Assembly (NCBI RefSeq): GCF_024323335.1
Contig: NC_066581.1
Span: 225,262,539-225,326,538, forward strand
Source of the DNA: Lathyrus oleraceus
Lineage: Eukaryota; Streptophyta; Magnoliopsida; Fabales; Fabaceae
DNA: 64,000 bases
Direction of reading: 5' to 3'
The notes under the pieces are model-generated. The model was not told where the DNA came from, did no database searches, and saw nothing but the letters and a program-made list of their open reading frames with translations. This document shows positions 11,566 through 23,233 of the stretch, one piece after another. The position numbers and the translations under genes were made by a program. Each line of letters begins with the position of its first letter. The first letter of the stretch is position 1.

Positions 11566-12374
11566 AATATGGAGTTCCCATAAGCGAATCAAGCCTATCT
11601 TGCTTGTATCCTTTTCCTTGGATGTTTACTTCTGTTATCGTTTGCTTTATTTATCCATTCCTGTTATGTATATTCATGTTATATGTATCTTGTTGTGATA
11701 TTATGGGATTAGATCTACTGTTTGAGTGAAAAGCCCAATACACAGGCTTAGAGAGTACACATAAGATAGGAGGGACTTCGTGTTGACCTGTAGGACGTAG
11801 TTGTCTTGAGAGGGAGGCATGGAAATCCCACTTGGAATAGATTCTTTTTGGAGTTTTGCTGGCACGTGAGTTACGTTCGTGCTGACAGTCATTCTTCCAA
11901 GGAGAGTCCATGACTCCAAGGACCTTAGACAACCCCTGGCTTTTGAAGTTGAGGGAAACCTCACTTAGAAGAGATCATCCCGAGAGTATTGTTAACTCAC
12001 AAGATGTCTTGTGGCGACAATGATACTTTCGCCTCATGATCCGTGAATCTAAGCATCTTCATAAGTCTTAGTACTCACCTTGTGAATGGACATGGTTGTT
12101 TCTTGCAGGGAAATAAACCTTCAACCTACTCTGAGCTTCACAATCAGATTCTCTAAGATGATGTGAACCCTTTGATCCATGATGTTGCATGCCATATCAT
12201 CACATCATTTAGCATATGCATTCCTTTCGGAACATAAAAACATGTTGCATTCATAATTGCATTTCATCAGACCTATTCAAGAAGACTCACTATTGTTTGG
12301 CCTTTGTCTAGAACCTGCTACGGTCAAGCTGACTTCCCGACATTCATACAACGCATCGTAATCAGAAGCTTCTC
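11566..12374 (+). other. Element B leader, non-coding
   Basis: This is the untranslated leader between PBS and gag, similar in landmarks to the leader of element A (41894-42653). There are no credible ORFs; the overlapping minus-strand frames at 11651-11964 are shadows. Confidence 0.7.
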
Positions 12375-13925
12375 ATGGATCAGTGGGAGCAAAGCCAAGC
12401 TGTTATGAGGAAAGATATGACCATTGTGAAAGCCCAGATGGGTCAACTTGTTGAAGACATCCAAGCTTTGGCTAGAGGACAAGAGGAAATGTGTCAGGCT
12501 AATATGAGAGGTGTCGTTCCCAACCCTGTTGTTGTGACAATACTAGTGAATCAACCAGAAGGAGCTGGTACACCTGTTATAGCTCAATCACCTCCCGAGA
12601 GAGTCCCATTGTATTAAAATTCTGCTCATATATTCAACATCCCTGTCAATGGGAGATCTCAACCCAAGATTGATGATCATCAGGATGCTTTCTTCACTAC
12701 AAGGGTTGATTCAGTATATGATGTTTTTGGTACTTCTCCGACTGACTTCGAACGAAGATTTCGTATTATGGAAGACAAACTAAAGGCAATAGAAGGTCCC
12801 GATACCTTTGGGTTAGATGCCGCCGACATGTGCCTAGTGCAACGCGTGAAAATTCCTTCTAAGTTCAAGGTTCCAAACTTTGAAAAACATCAAGGGGTCA
12901 CATGCCCGAAGACCCACATCCGAGCTTTTTGCAGAAAGATGGTTGCTTATTCTAATGACGAAAAACTCTTAATGCACTTTTTTCAGGACAGTCTTAGTGG
13001 GGCTTCTCTGGAATGGTATATGCAACTCGAGCACACGCATATACGAACCTGGAGGGAACTTGCTAAAGCCTTCCTAAAGCATTATCAGTATAATTCAGAT
13101 ATGGCTCCTAATCGGACTCAACTTCAAAGTCTGGTTCAGAAATCAGACGAATCATTCAAAGAATACACCCAACGTTGGAGGGATCTAGTCGTCAGGGTTC
13201 AACCTCCTCTTCTTGAAAAAGAATTAGTAGGTATGTTCATAGACACCCTTCAAGGACCATACCTTAATAGGATGATTTGAAGCACTACCTCAGGATTCTC
13301 AGGCCTGGTCGTTGCTGGTGAACGAATCGAGAACTTCCTAAAAATCGGCAAGATACAAGATACAACAACTGCGACTAATGGAGAAAAGAAATCCCATTTC
13401 GGATTCCCAAAAAAGAAGGGAGGGGAGACCAATGCGGCCACGATAGCCATAAGAGAAGTTGGAGCCTACCAAATGTCATACTATCTGGTGGCGGGCGTAG
13501 CACCTAATTCGTATCAGCAACCAACATATACTATCCCAACTGGTCCTCCACCGATGCAGTATCAACAACCCTATGCTCCATAACAATAGAATCCTTATCA
13601 GCAGGGGCACCAGAAACTGAGGAAGCCAGAGAGAAGGATATACCCAATCTCGATGTCGTACAGTCAACTGCTTGCTCACTTGCTTCGAGACTCCTTAGTG
13701 CAATATAGAGAGTTGGGACCTCCTCTAACACCTCTCCCTCAAGGATATGATGCCAATGCTAGGTGTGAATTCCATTCTGGAGCACCTGGGCACACTATTG
13801 AGAACTGCAGAGCCTTGAAGCATAAGGTCAAAGACTTGATTGACTCGAAAGTTATATTGTTTGCGCCAGCTGTTCCAAATGTCATGAACAACCCTGCGCA
13901 GGCAAGTACATCTGCAATGCCGTAG
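12375..13925 (+). pseudogene. gag: Element B gag, one frame with four in-frame stops
   Basis: From ATG 12375 the whole 516-codon stretch stays in one frame, with stops at 12615 (TAA), 13278 (TGA), 13581 (TAA) and 13587 (TAG) and no frameshift. The N-terminal part is heptad-like (QAVMRKDMTIVKAQMGQLVEDI). The centre has the Tat/Ogre capsid signature (HFFQDSLSGASLEWYMQLE, FLKHYQYNSDMAPNR, WRDLVVRVQPPL). The C-terminus has an atypical zinc-binding box CEFHSGAPGHTIENC followed by LKHKVKDLI. The gag would form the particle shell and bind element RNA. Protease and pol do not follow. The clean frame with only point stops suggests decay by substitution after insertion. Confidence 0.88.
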
Positions 13926-16669
13926 TCAGAGCAGTGGTAGATCTGAAGAAGTTGTGTCTGTGGGACAATCCCGTCAGCTTCTGCCGGAACCAAGACCCCA
14001 AGTTGTGGGAGGAGTAAGGTTGATCACTCCAGTAATCACAAGTTTGTTCAATCATTTTTCATGTGTAATTTTCCTTGTTTGTCATTTGTAGATATTCACT
14101 TGTAATAAACTCGTTTGTTTTTGAATAGTAATGACATTGAAATAAATATGCATTGTTTTGAATAAATCCATTCGTGTCCACTCATATTTTCCATCGACAT
14201 CAAACTTTGGTTAAGCGAAATCAAAAGGAGAATGACGAAACTGAAAACATGATATCACTGCACATACGCTTTTGAATAGAACCTTGCTGATGATGTAAGG
14301 CATTGTTTCGAATCCCTAAACATCGGAGTTATAAGGAAGATAATCCCTAGTTAACCACTTCGAGCCAAGGAGTAGGAGTTTCCTTCTGAATGTAAAACTC
14401 TCAATCTAAAACCAGGGCAGGGTAGTCGTCAGTTAGTTTGACCAGGCTTTCAAATTTTAAAAGAGGAGTGTCCTATCTGAGGATCAACCATATCTTATCC
14501 CTCACGAGAGGTCGGAAATCAAAAATCCACATTGGTTGTCCCTCACCCACAAAGGCACGAGGCAGTCACAACCCTTCCAATCAATCAAACAAATGTCACA
14601 CGATTTGTTCCCAAAAAATCAAAAAAATCAAAATCAAAAGACAAAGAGCCCGCTAAGTAGAAACTTGAGAACAAGCGACTTAGGCAAAAATTAGGGCATC
14701 CCTGTGGATTGCAAATCAGAGTCAATCCAGCAAAAGTGGGGAAATGAAAAAAAAAATCAAACAAAGAGGAATCTTAACAAAATCCTCAGCAAGAACTAAA
14801 TCGTGTGGCTACAAACCAAACAGAAGGTGCATGACTGACACTCTAAAAACCTCGTGGGTTCATTTCCACTCCCAAATCCTTTTTGGGAAGACGAGTGCAT
14901 GTATCGAATTAGTTGAACGTAGGACTAGAGAACATCACGAAGAGTGGGTGGGTTAGAATAGGTTTCGAGCCATAAATCTTTTTTCTGAAAACCGTGAACC
15001 AGGCCACATTACAACCCTCAAAAGACCTAATTGAAGTATGGTTTAGTTTGAAAGCGTACCTTAGTCAGCACAATCATGTTAAAACTGACTCCTAAATAAT
15101 TTACTTATCATTTGTGTTGGTATCGACATGACATTCTCATTGGTGATTCATTCACTATCTGTCATAATTTCAGTGAACATAATGGGATTTCAGAACTAGC
15201 ATAAACATGACATATGCATTATCATTTCCGAAATGAACTTGTCTTACTCGTGAGTAAGCATCTTACATCCATAAATCTTCTACAATGAACATGAATTGAA
15301 GAACTTGATGATTCAAAAGTGTAGAACGCTTGAGACCTCCGATGAGCAGGGGTAAGCCACTTCTCTTGATCACACCAAAGTAGAATTCTAAAGACTCTTT
15401 TGAGTAGAAAGACAAACTGCTACAAGATCCAATCGATCAGAGGCAGTCACGTCGAGGAATCTCTACAAGATCCAGTTGATCAGAAGTAGTCACGTCGAGA
15501 TTCGATAAATCTCTCTGAAGACTAGTTGGTCAGGGGCACTCCCTCAAAGATCATCCACCGAGAGGCAAAGTTACTTCGAGGCTTATACTGGGGTAGGCCA
15601 CCCCAAGAGCACAAGAAGTCGATCCCTCCGAGATGGTTAATTAAAGGGATGCAGTTCCAAGACACTGTTTCAGGCCAGATTTAGATAATCCACGACAAAG
15701 TTTCTTCATAACTAGTGACTGGGGCAATCCATGCAGATACCCGACAGACTGGGACAAGACGATCCCAAAGAGAGGAAGATTCTCTCCCTGCCTACAAAAG
15801 CTTTTCAGGCCCAGCTTGGGGCATCAGAAGGTCCATGTCAGATTCTTCCTCCAGCAATATCAAGAAGTCAAAAGTCGGGAAGTCATGCGAGACGCAGCCC
15901 ATACCCTATCAATCAGAAGCCTTGCAACCCAAGCTAATTTTTCTCAGCATTCATTACACCGTACCCAAGATTGGGGCATTCGTAGACCCTCATATCATCG
16001 CATAAACCTGTCATGCATACTTCATATCATTCCATTCATGCATATCATCCAGCATAGCATGAAGCTCTCCGACAAAAAATAAGCAAGCCCCAAACTCCCT
16101 TGGCACTATTCATCAGCCCATTTCCGTTGGCATCTTTCCACAATCCACCCCGTTGGCATTACAAAATAAAAAATAAATGACCTTTTTGACCCTTGTAAAG
16201 CTCCTAGTTGGTAACCCCGACAGGATTTTTCAAGTAATTCCTTTCGCTTACCTGTCGTAAGCTTGTTGCCTCCTTCATGGAGATGATTTCATTGAGATAA
16301 CTCTCCTTTCGTGAGTTTCTTTTGTTGCTTGGTGCATGAAATCACGTCTCCCCCTTGTTGCCTTTCGCACGAGAAGGGTTGTCTCTGTCAAGACTTTTCC
16401 TTTTGATTTGTTTTGAAATACCCAATGTAGGTTTGGTGAGTCCCGGGAAGGGTAGCCATGTTTCAAAAACTTCATCCCCGTCGTTGTGCCTGTGGGACCC
16501 CTGAGGTTTTCGTGCATACAACAAAGTGCCCAATTGACATAGCCTTCTAAAGCCTATACCTTTTTTGGCAAACATCTCGAAAAGTCCAATCCCCATTGGC
16601 AAAACCCTTTTAAACTCAGTTCCCACCCGATAATCTTTATCTCTCAAATTCGAAAAACCAGTTAAGCAC
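13926..16669 (+). other. Element B post-gag region, pol absent, non-coding
   Basis: This corresponds to the 3' UTR of element A (52621-54678). Shared landmarks include CTCGTTTGTTTTTGAATA near 14110, CTGATGATGTAAGGCATTG near 14290, the post-coding module with TTAGGGCATCCC (14648-14740) and an imperfect repeat AAGATCCA...GATCAGA...GTCACGTCGAG (15420-15500). ORFs at 14438, 14744 and 15715-16082 have no conserved domain and no counterpart frame in A. I see no pol remnant. Confidence 0.7.
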
Positions 16670-17739
16670 TCGTCAATGTCTGTCACTTTTTTCAATGCCC
16701 GTCAGTATTGATATCCCTTCACTCGTCAATGTGTATCACCTATTGTCAATACCCATCTATATTTGTATCCCACTCTTCCGTGCCGGTCCCTCTTTTTCCA
16801 ATACTCGTGTGTATTGAACTTTTCTCGATACTCGTTTGTATTGGTATCCGACACTCATTTGTGTTAAACCTTTTTCCGATACTCGTCTGTATTGGTCTTC
16901 AACACTCGTTTGTGTTAAACTTTTTTCTGATACTCATCTGTATTGGTCTCTAACACTCGTTTATGTTAAACCTTTTTCCGGTACTCGTCTGTATTGGTCT
17001 CCAACACTCGTGTGTGTTAAAACCTTTTTCTGATACTCGTTTGTATTGGTCTCTAGCACTCGTTTGTGTTAAACCTTTTTTTGATACTCGTCTGTATTGG
17101 TCTTCAACACTCGTTTGTATTAAACCTTTTTCCGATACTCATTTGTATTGGTTTCCATTGTGTTAAACCTTTTCCGATACTCGTCTGTATTGGTATCCAA
17201 CACTCGTTTGTATTACCTCTTTTTGATACTCTTCTGTATCGGTCTCCACCCTTTTTTCGATACTCGTTTGTATTGGTCTCTAACACTCGTTTGTGTTAAA
17301 ACCTTTTTTTGATACTCGTCTGTATTGGTCTCCAACACTCGTTTGTGTTAAACATTTTTTCGATACTCGTTTGTATTGGTCTTCAACACTCGTTTGTGTT
17401 AAACCTTTTTTCGATACTTGTCTGTATTGGTCTCCAACACTCGTTTGTGTTAAAACCTTTTTCTGATACTCGTCTGTATTGGTCTCCAACACTCGTTTGT
17501 GTTAAACCTTTTTTTGATACTCGTCTGTATTGGTCTTCAACACTCGTTTGTGTTAAACCTTTTTCTGATACTCGTCTGTATTGGTCTTTAACACTCATTT
17601 GTGTTAAACTTATTTTTAATACTCGTCTGTATTGGTATCCAACACTCGTTTGTGTAACCTTTTTCTGATACTCGTCTATATTGGTCTCCAACACTCGTTT
17701 GTGTTAAACCTTTTTCCAATGCTCGTCTGCATTGGTCTC
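16670..17739 (+). repeat. Minisatellite in element B 3' UTR, about 52-bp units (left part)
   Basis: There are close to twenty units built of two related halves: ACTCGTCTGTATTGGTCTCC and ACTCGTTTGTGTTAAACC plus a T-run. Units are degenerate at the left end (from about 16670) and regular from about 16860. Element C has inserted into it; the array resumes at 32931. Open frames on both strands here are products of the repeat, not genes. Confidence 0.9.
17735..17739. repeat. Target site duplication of element C, left (GTCTC)
   Basis: GTCTC of a minisatellite unit stands directly before TGTTGCACCCC and recurs at 32926-32930 after the 3' LTR end. The unit is completed by CAACACTCG on the right side, as expected for a clean insertion. 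Confidence 0.92.
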
Positions 17740-18340
17740 TGTTGCACCCCAAAATTTGCCCTCTATTTTTAACTCTAACCAATTTTTTGTTTCACATTCA
17801 TTTGCATCATCTTCATAGCATAACATTTTTTTTCTGTCTTAATATTAGCCGGAATAATTTCTCGGAATTTACAAACAGACTGGTCAAATTAACTTTTTAA
17901 CTGTGCCTAAAATTAGTCAACGAAAAAATGTCAAGTTTAAGTTTGCAAATGTCGGTAACATTAATCTGCGGTTCACGTGGTTTAATTTGACATGCTAAAA
18001 ATATTTTTACGACTATTTTTGGTCATATGTTGATCAGTCTGAGCGGTTTAAACGGTCATAATTTTATTTCAAAATCCGACCAAACGCTGTATTTTTCCGA
18101 GTCATTTATTTCGCGCTGATTATTTTGACGTGTTCATTTTATTTTTTCGAGCATTTTGGTGCCCGACTTTTATTTTTTTTGAGTCTATTTATTTTTATAT
18201 TAGGTCTAGAATAAATAAATAGGTTAATTAGTTTTTATTTTAATTTTAACTATTTTAATTATTTAACTTTATTCAGTTTTTAATTTAATATTGGGTTTTA
18301 AAATAAACTTAGGCCCATTATCATTAACCTAATTTGTTCC

Positions 18341-18348
18341 TATATATA
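18341..18348 (+). promoter_or_regulatory. Putative TATA box of element C 5' LTR
   Basis: TATATATA after ATTTGTTCC is about 600 bp into the LTR and identical at 30350-30357 in the 3' LTR. It is the best core-promoter candidate in this LTR, but AT-richness makes chance matches likely. Confidence 0.45.
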
Positions 18349-18772
18349 TTTACTAGCATGACTGATAGAAGGAGGCAAAAAGACAGAACAAAAAAGTGAA
18401 ACTGAGAGTGACTGATCTATACTATCGTACACACAGTTTGGTAATAGTTTATATATGATATATACTTTATCTATTTTGTTGATATATTTGTTACTGTGTT
18501 TCAAATACATGTTCATATGTGTGACTGTGTTATGTATTCCAGATACATGCGGTTTGGTTAAATATATCAGGATATCGCCGTTTTGCTTTTTTATGCACAT
18601 AAATATAACATGTATAATAATTTGGTTCATTGTATTATGTATTTGATGTGTTTGTTTTTATATAAGTTTTACATGTCTCATAATATATAATATAATATAA
18701 TAATAATTTTGTTGTTAATAAAAATGCATATGGATCATATAATATATAATTTATAATATGTAACTAGTGTGT

Positions 18773-18777
<5 letters not shown>

Positions 18778-18850
<73 letters not shown>
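18778..18850. repeat. TA dinucleotide microsatellite in element C 5' LTR
   Basis: An uninterrupted run of about 35 TA units is present here; the 3' LTR has only about six units at the same place (30785-30796). It has expanded or contracted since insertion. Confidence 0.95.
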
Positions 18851-18854
<4 letters not shown>

Positions 18855-18886
18855 TCTATTTTATGTTATAATTTGATTATGTTTTC

Positions 18887-18957
18887 GGATCGGATCGTGT
18901 CAATACGCCGTTTTCACATATACGTGTATGAGGCGTGACATTTGTGTTATCCGATCC
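18887..18957. repeat. Nested inverted repeat in element C LTR
   Basis: GGATCGGAT pairs with ATCCGATCC at the outside. ACGCC pairs with GGCGT inside that, and CATATACGTGTATG forms the core. A second hairpin, TTGCGAT-G-ATCGCAA, follows at once. The same structure is in the 3' LTR near 30827-30900. It lies downstream of the putative TATA box and so probably in the transcript. Confidence 0.7.
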
Positions 18958-20964
18958 AGTTGCGATGATCGCAATTTTGCGCTAGCAACGCCGTTGTTTT
19001 TTTAATTCATTTTTTATATATATACATATATTTAGATCTGCACATTTTTTTTATAACTAACTACCCTGATTTTTCCTAAACCCTGACAATTTCGCCACAA
19101 ACTCTAAATTTCAAACCTAAAACTTTAACCGTGTTGTTTCCTCTAAACCATAAACCTTTTCTTAAACCTTAACAAACCTTATTATTATTTCCTATTTTCG
19201 CTCATATTTATGTTATTCATACACTGTAACTGCTTCGCCCTTGTAATATTTTAAGTTTTAACTTGTAATATTTTCAGTTTTACTTTTCGCCATCTTTATT
19301 ATGTAACTGCACCAAAGCGTTGTAATAATTAGGATTTTATTTTCTGCCATTTATTTTCTGCCATTTTATTTTTCTGCCATTTATTTTTCTGCCATTTAAA
19401 TTCCTGCCATTGATCCTATATTAACTGCGTGGTTTAGTAATGTAGGGCGTGAAAACCTACTAGATTAATTATTTAATATTTTTCTATAACCTTTATATTT
19501 TTTTGTAAATAAATAATAAATACTAACTATTTTAATAACTTTTTTTTTATTATTTACTTATAATAATAAATCCTTATATATTTTGTAAATAAAATCTAAT
19601 TGACCATTTTTCTAATTGAATAATAATAATAAACCTATTAATCTAATAATTTGATATTTTCTATAACCTTTATTTATTTTGTAAATAACAAACTTAATAT
19701 TTTTCATATAACTCTTTTATTTTATAATTTGTACATTAATATATTTTAAATTCTTTTATTATTACTAATTTATTTTAAACTCATATTTTTCTAATAACTT
19801 CTAAAAAAATCTAACTTGTTTAACTTAAAATAATTTCTTTTAAAATTCTAACCTTTTTATTATCACTTTATTATTATTGTTATTTTATTATTGCTTTATT
19901 ATCATTGTTTATTTATTATTTTATTATTATTTGCTTTTATCTATTCTATTTTTGCTTCATTATTTTCCTTATTTTAATTTTATTTTATTTATAATATTAG
20001 GAACAAATGTATAGGTTGTAAATTTATTCTTTCTCGCCTGATTATTATGTATCTGTCCCATAGCCATGTAATAGTTTAGGAATTTATTTTTCTTGCTTTT
20101 ATTTTTGTAAATATTTATTGCGTGGTTAGTAATTTAGGGAGTGCAAAAAAACTAACTGTAAATAATTGAACTTAGAAAATTAAATTCAAGACAAATATCT
20201 GAAAAATAACACTCACACACGTAAGTCGATCTTTGATCGCCATCTGTACTTCCTAGGGTATTCCTCTTGGTTGCCTTCTTTAAATGGTCAAGTCCCTCGA
20301 AAATAGGGGTGTCTTAAGCAAAGTCCCTTCAAACAGAAAAATCATCAAGTCCCTATAAACTTAAAAGATCAAGTCCCTACGAGGTTGCCTACGATATAAT
20401 GATCTTGTCCCTTCGGTAAATATGATGATAGTCCCTACGAGTTGCTAAAGACACCCCTTATGTTGCCTTCATTGACCATACGATGACCCCACGCCCGTCC
20501 CTTAAACACATCCAAGGTAATGACTACCTATTCCTTAATAATAGGGACAGTCTTACCATTGAAAGAATATACGAGAACACGAAAGACTTAATCTAGGGTA
20601 GGTATCTCATAGTTACTTGCTCACACTTTTCAAAATTACTTTTACACCTCACAATTTCTAAACTAGGCTTTGTATACACCCATACGAGGGCCATTACAAA
20701 GTACTTAAAGAAATTTTTCTAATCACACACTACACTCTTGCAAACAAACAAAGTGAGCTAAGTAACTAAGAGCCCATGGATAACCATGGATATAAAGGGT
20801 GCTAATACCTTCCCTTTGTATAACCCACCCCCCGAACTCAAAATCTTTTTAAGGTCTTTCCTGTTCTTTTATGTCCTTTCCTTTTGGATAAAATAAAAGT
20901 CGGTGGCGACTCTTGCTATCCGCAACATTTAACTAAAGTCAGTTCTCCCACCGTGTTATAGAAC

Positions 20965-20983
20965 TGGCGACTCTGCTGGGGAC
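20965..20983 (+). other. Element C primer binding site
   Basis: TGGCGACTCTGCTGGGGAC lies four bases after the LTR end. This is the Ogre-type PBS shared with B (one difference) and A (GTT for GCT). Confidence 0.9.
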
Positions 20984-21685
20984 TTAATAAAAGAGGGGTA
21001 CCCTTAGGAATTAGATCACTTTAAAATTGTTTGCCTTGTTTGCTTTATACTTATCTGTTGGGTGCTCTTATGTGTGAAAGACCCTAACCCGGATCTAGTG
21101 TACCTTAGGTAAATGGCAATAGACCAAGGAAACTGTACGGCGTATATCGATATGGTTGATCTGGTGGCCATAGTTAGTGTGACTTCTTGGTTGGTGCTTA
21201 TGTTCCTTAAGCAAGTTGAGGATAATATGAGGCTGCCATATGTTGTCAATACACTAACTGACTTTTAGAACCCTAGTGATCCCATCTTGGCCTTTAGAAA
21301 GTAGTGAGATAACCGGTTTTGGTGAAGACTGAAGTTGGTTGATACTCGATACTACACTCATTGAGATCCTAAACTTGGAGGGTTTTGGTTGGCAAGTAAG
21401 TTGCCTACTGAACAACCACCCTTGTGAAGGATCAATGATTTTGAGATCCCTTAGAACTTGGTTACTTTTGTAGGACAGGATGAATCAACTAAACTTCAGG
21501 GGAGGGTACTTACCTTTAAACCTCATGCAAGCCTTCAAACCTAGGGCTATTGTGTGACTTGTTTATGTGTGCCACATGTTTGTGATTGAGCATAACATCA
21601 TAGCATCATCATGCATCATAAGCATAGCATTTTCACTAACCATTTCAAGGACCAAAGGATTTATCTTTGTTCTTTGTTGCAGGTC
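20984..21685 (+). other. Element C leader, non-coding
   Basis: This is the untranslated leader between PBS and ORF1. An acceptor-like TTTGTTGCAG ends three bases before the ATG at 21686, so splicing in the leader is possible but not shown. Confidence 0.6.
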
Positions 21686-23023
21686 ATGGCTTCTGCTCGT
21701 AGGAATACTATCCGGATCAACTTTGTAGGAATACCTCCTAAGCTTAAGGAATTGGTCTCTCAAGTTTCTGAAAACTCCCAGTTCATCAAGAGGCATGGTC
21801 ACCTACTGGATCTAGTCACTTCAGGGTTCAATGAAGACATGATGAGTGTCCTGTTTCAGTTCTTTGACCCTAAACATCATTGCTTCACATTTCCCGACTA
21901 TCAGCTGGTTCCTACAATGGAAGAGTTCTCCAAGCTTCTGGGTATACCTATTCTTGATCAGAAACCCTTCACAGGCTTGGAAAAAGAGCCTAAACCTGAA
22001 GTCATTGCTGCAGCCTTACATTTAAAGAAATCAGACATTGTCCTAGAAACAAGGAGTGGAGTTAAGGGTATTCTTGCTAAGGTATTGATGGAGAAAGCTC
22101 AAGTATTCCTGAAGGCTATGAATTATGATGCTTTTGAGGAGATCTTAGCCCTATTGATTTATGGCTTAGTACTGTTCCCCAATCCAGACCAGTTCATAGA
22201 CGTACACGCCATCAACATATTTCTGACTCGCAATCCAGTGCCTACATTACTTGGAGACATCTTACACTCTCTTCATACCCGTACTACGAAGGCACGAGGA
22301 ACTCTGTTGTGTTGCATACCTCTATTATCTAGGTGGTTTATTTCTCACCTTCCTCGATCAGTGATGAAGAATGAACAAGGGTTCAGGTGGTCCAAGAGGA
22401 TTATGTCACTTTCTCATTCAGATATTCATTGGTGCTCTAGATCTATGGAGAATGTTACCATCATTGACCGTTGTGGGGAGTTCCCTAATGTGCCACTCCT
22501 TGGCATAAGAGGGGGCATTACCTATAACCCTTCTTTAGCTCTACGTCAGTTTGGTTACGCTCGGACTGATGGTCCTCATGACATGCTTATTCAGGGTATT
22601 GTGTTCGACTACGACAACGATCTTCAAGGTTACCGTCAAAGGTTCATACGAGCATGGGGTAAAGTGAACAAGGTTGACAGCAAGACTCTGGAACCCAAGT
22701 ACACTATTCCTATGGAACCATATCTCAGATGGGTACGATCTCGTGCTCAGACTCTCATGATGCCATATCCTGCTATCCTGCCAGTTACCATGGAGCCTGT
22801 TGCTGAAGGAGATACTTCTTACATCATTCTTCATCCAGACATGCCCACTGACATGGAAGAGTTACAAAGGTCCTGGATCCAGTTGAAGGAGCAAAGAGAT
22901 ACTTTTGAGATTCATTACAAGGCAAGTCAGGAAAGAATCCTGGAGCTAACAAAACAACTTCACGAGGAGCGGAATCTCAACTCATACCTCAACACAAAGA
23001 GGAAACGTCCATGGGAGACTTAA
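21686..23023 (+). CDS. ORF1: Ogre ORF1 protein, intact (445 aa)
   Basis: This is the additional protein that Ogre elements encode upstream of gag; its biochemical role is not established. It begins MASARRNTIRINFVGIPPKL and has a globular central part (FDPKHHCFTFPDYQLVPTMEEFSKLLGIP, then ALLIYGLVLFPNPDQFIDVHAI). This region looks like the legume repeat-encoded DUF7745 / plant-mobile-domain type proteins; that assignment is from memory and was not searched. The C-terminal 60 residues are charged and heptad-like (QRSWIQLKEQRDTFEIHYKASQ) and end in the basic KRKRP. I chose ATG 21686 over ATG 21611 because the upstream 25 codons are His-rich filler and conserved-looking sequence begins at MASARR. 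The frame is fully open although pol of the same element is deleted and gag has a stop. Confidence 0.87.
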   Translation: MASARRNTIRINFVGIPPKLKELVSQVSENSQFIKRHGHLLDLVTSGFNEDMMSVLFQFFDPKHHCFTFPDYQLVPTMEEFSKLLGIPILDQKPFTGLEKEPKPEVIAAALHLKKSDIVLETRSGVKGILAKVLMEKAQVFLKAMNYDAFEEILALLIYGLVLFPNPDQFIDVHAINIFLTRNPVPTLLGDILHSLHTRTTKARGTLLCCIPLLSRWFISHLPRSVMKNEQGFRWSKRIMSLSHSDIHWCSRSMENVTIIDRCGEFPNVPLLGIRGGITYNPSLALRQFGYARTDGPHDMLIQGIVFDYDNDLQGYRQRFIRAWGKVNKVDSKTLEPKYTIPMEPYLRWVRSRAQTLMMPYPAILPVTMEPVAEGDTSYIILHPDMPTDMEELQRSWIQLKEQRDTFEIHYKASQERILELTKQLHEERNLNSYLNTKRKRPWET

Positions 23024-23233
23024 AACCCCATTTTTTGTATTCATTTCATTTTTATTGTAAGCCCAAGGGGCAAACAAGTTTATTACTAATAAAAGCTTAC
23101 TTTTTGGTGGCTTACACAAACTTAAATCCTACGGTCCTTGAAAACATTGCATAAGCATCTACATACCATATTATTGCATCACAGGTTTCTTATGAACAGG
23201 TATCTTATCTTCTCGCTGTTTATTTCAGCAGAA
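23024..23233 (+). other. ORF1-gag spacer in element C
   Basis: This 210-bp non-coding gap follows ORF1. TTTATTTCAGCAG just before the gag ATG resembles a splice acceptor. Confidence 0.5.

Larger units (their letters stand above)
17740..20960 (+). mobile_element. Element C 5' LTR
   Basis: It is 3221 bp, starts TGTTGCACCCC and ends GTGTTATA (the 3' copy ends GTGTTACA, so the terminal CA is mutated here). It contains a TATA box at 18341, a TA run at about 18778-18850, a nested inverted repeat at 18887-18957, five TCTGCCATTT units (about 19343-19410), a series of AAGTCCCT motifs (20290-20440) and the GGTGCTAATACCTTCCCT block (20798-20815). The ORFs at 18340-18646 are shadows in AT-rich DNA. Confidence 0.93.

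Noticed and set aside
16708..17782. Long overlapping ORFs on both strands with repeats such as LVCIGLQHSFVLNLF
   Set aside because: They are translations of the 52-bp minisatellite, open in several frames and both strands; no gene signal.
18340..18646. Matching ORFs in both LTRs of C (also 30349-30655)
   Set aside because: Duplicated by LTR identity; AT-rich, antisense overlapping, no domain.
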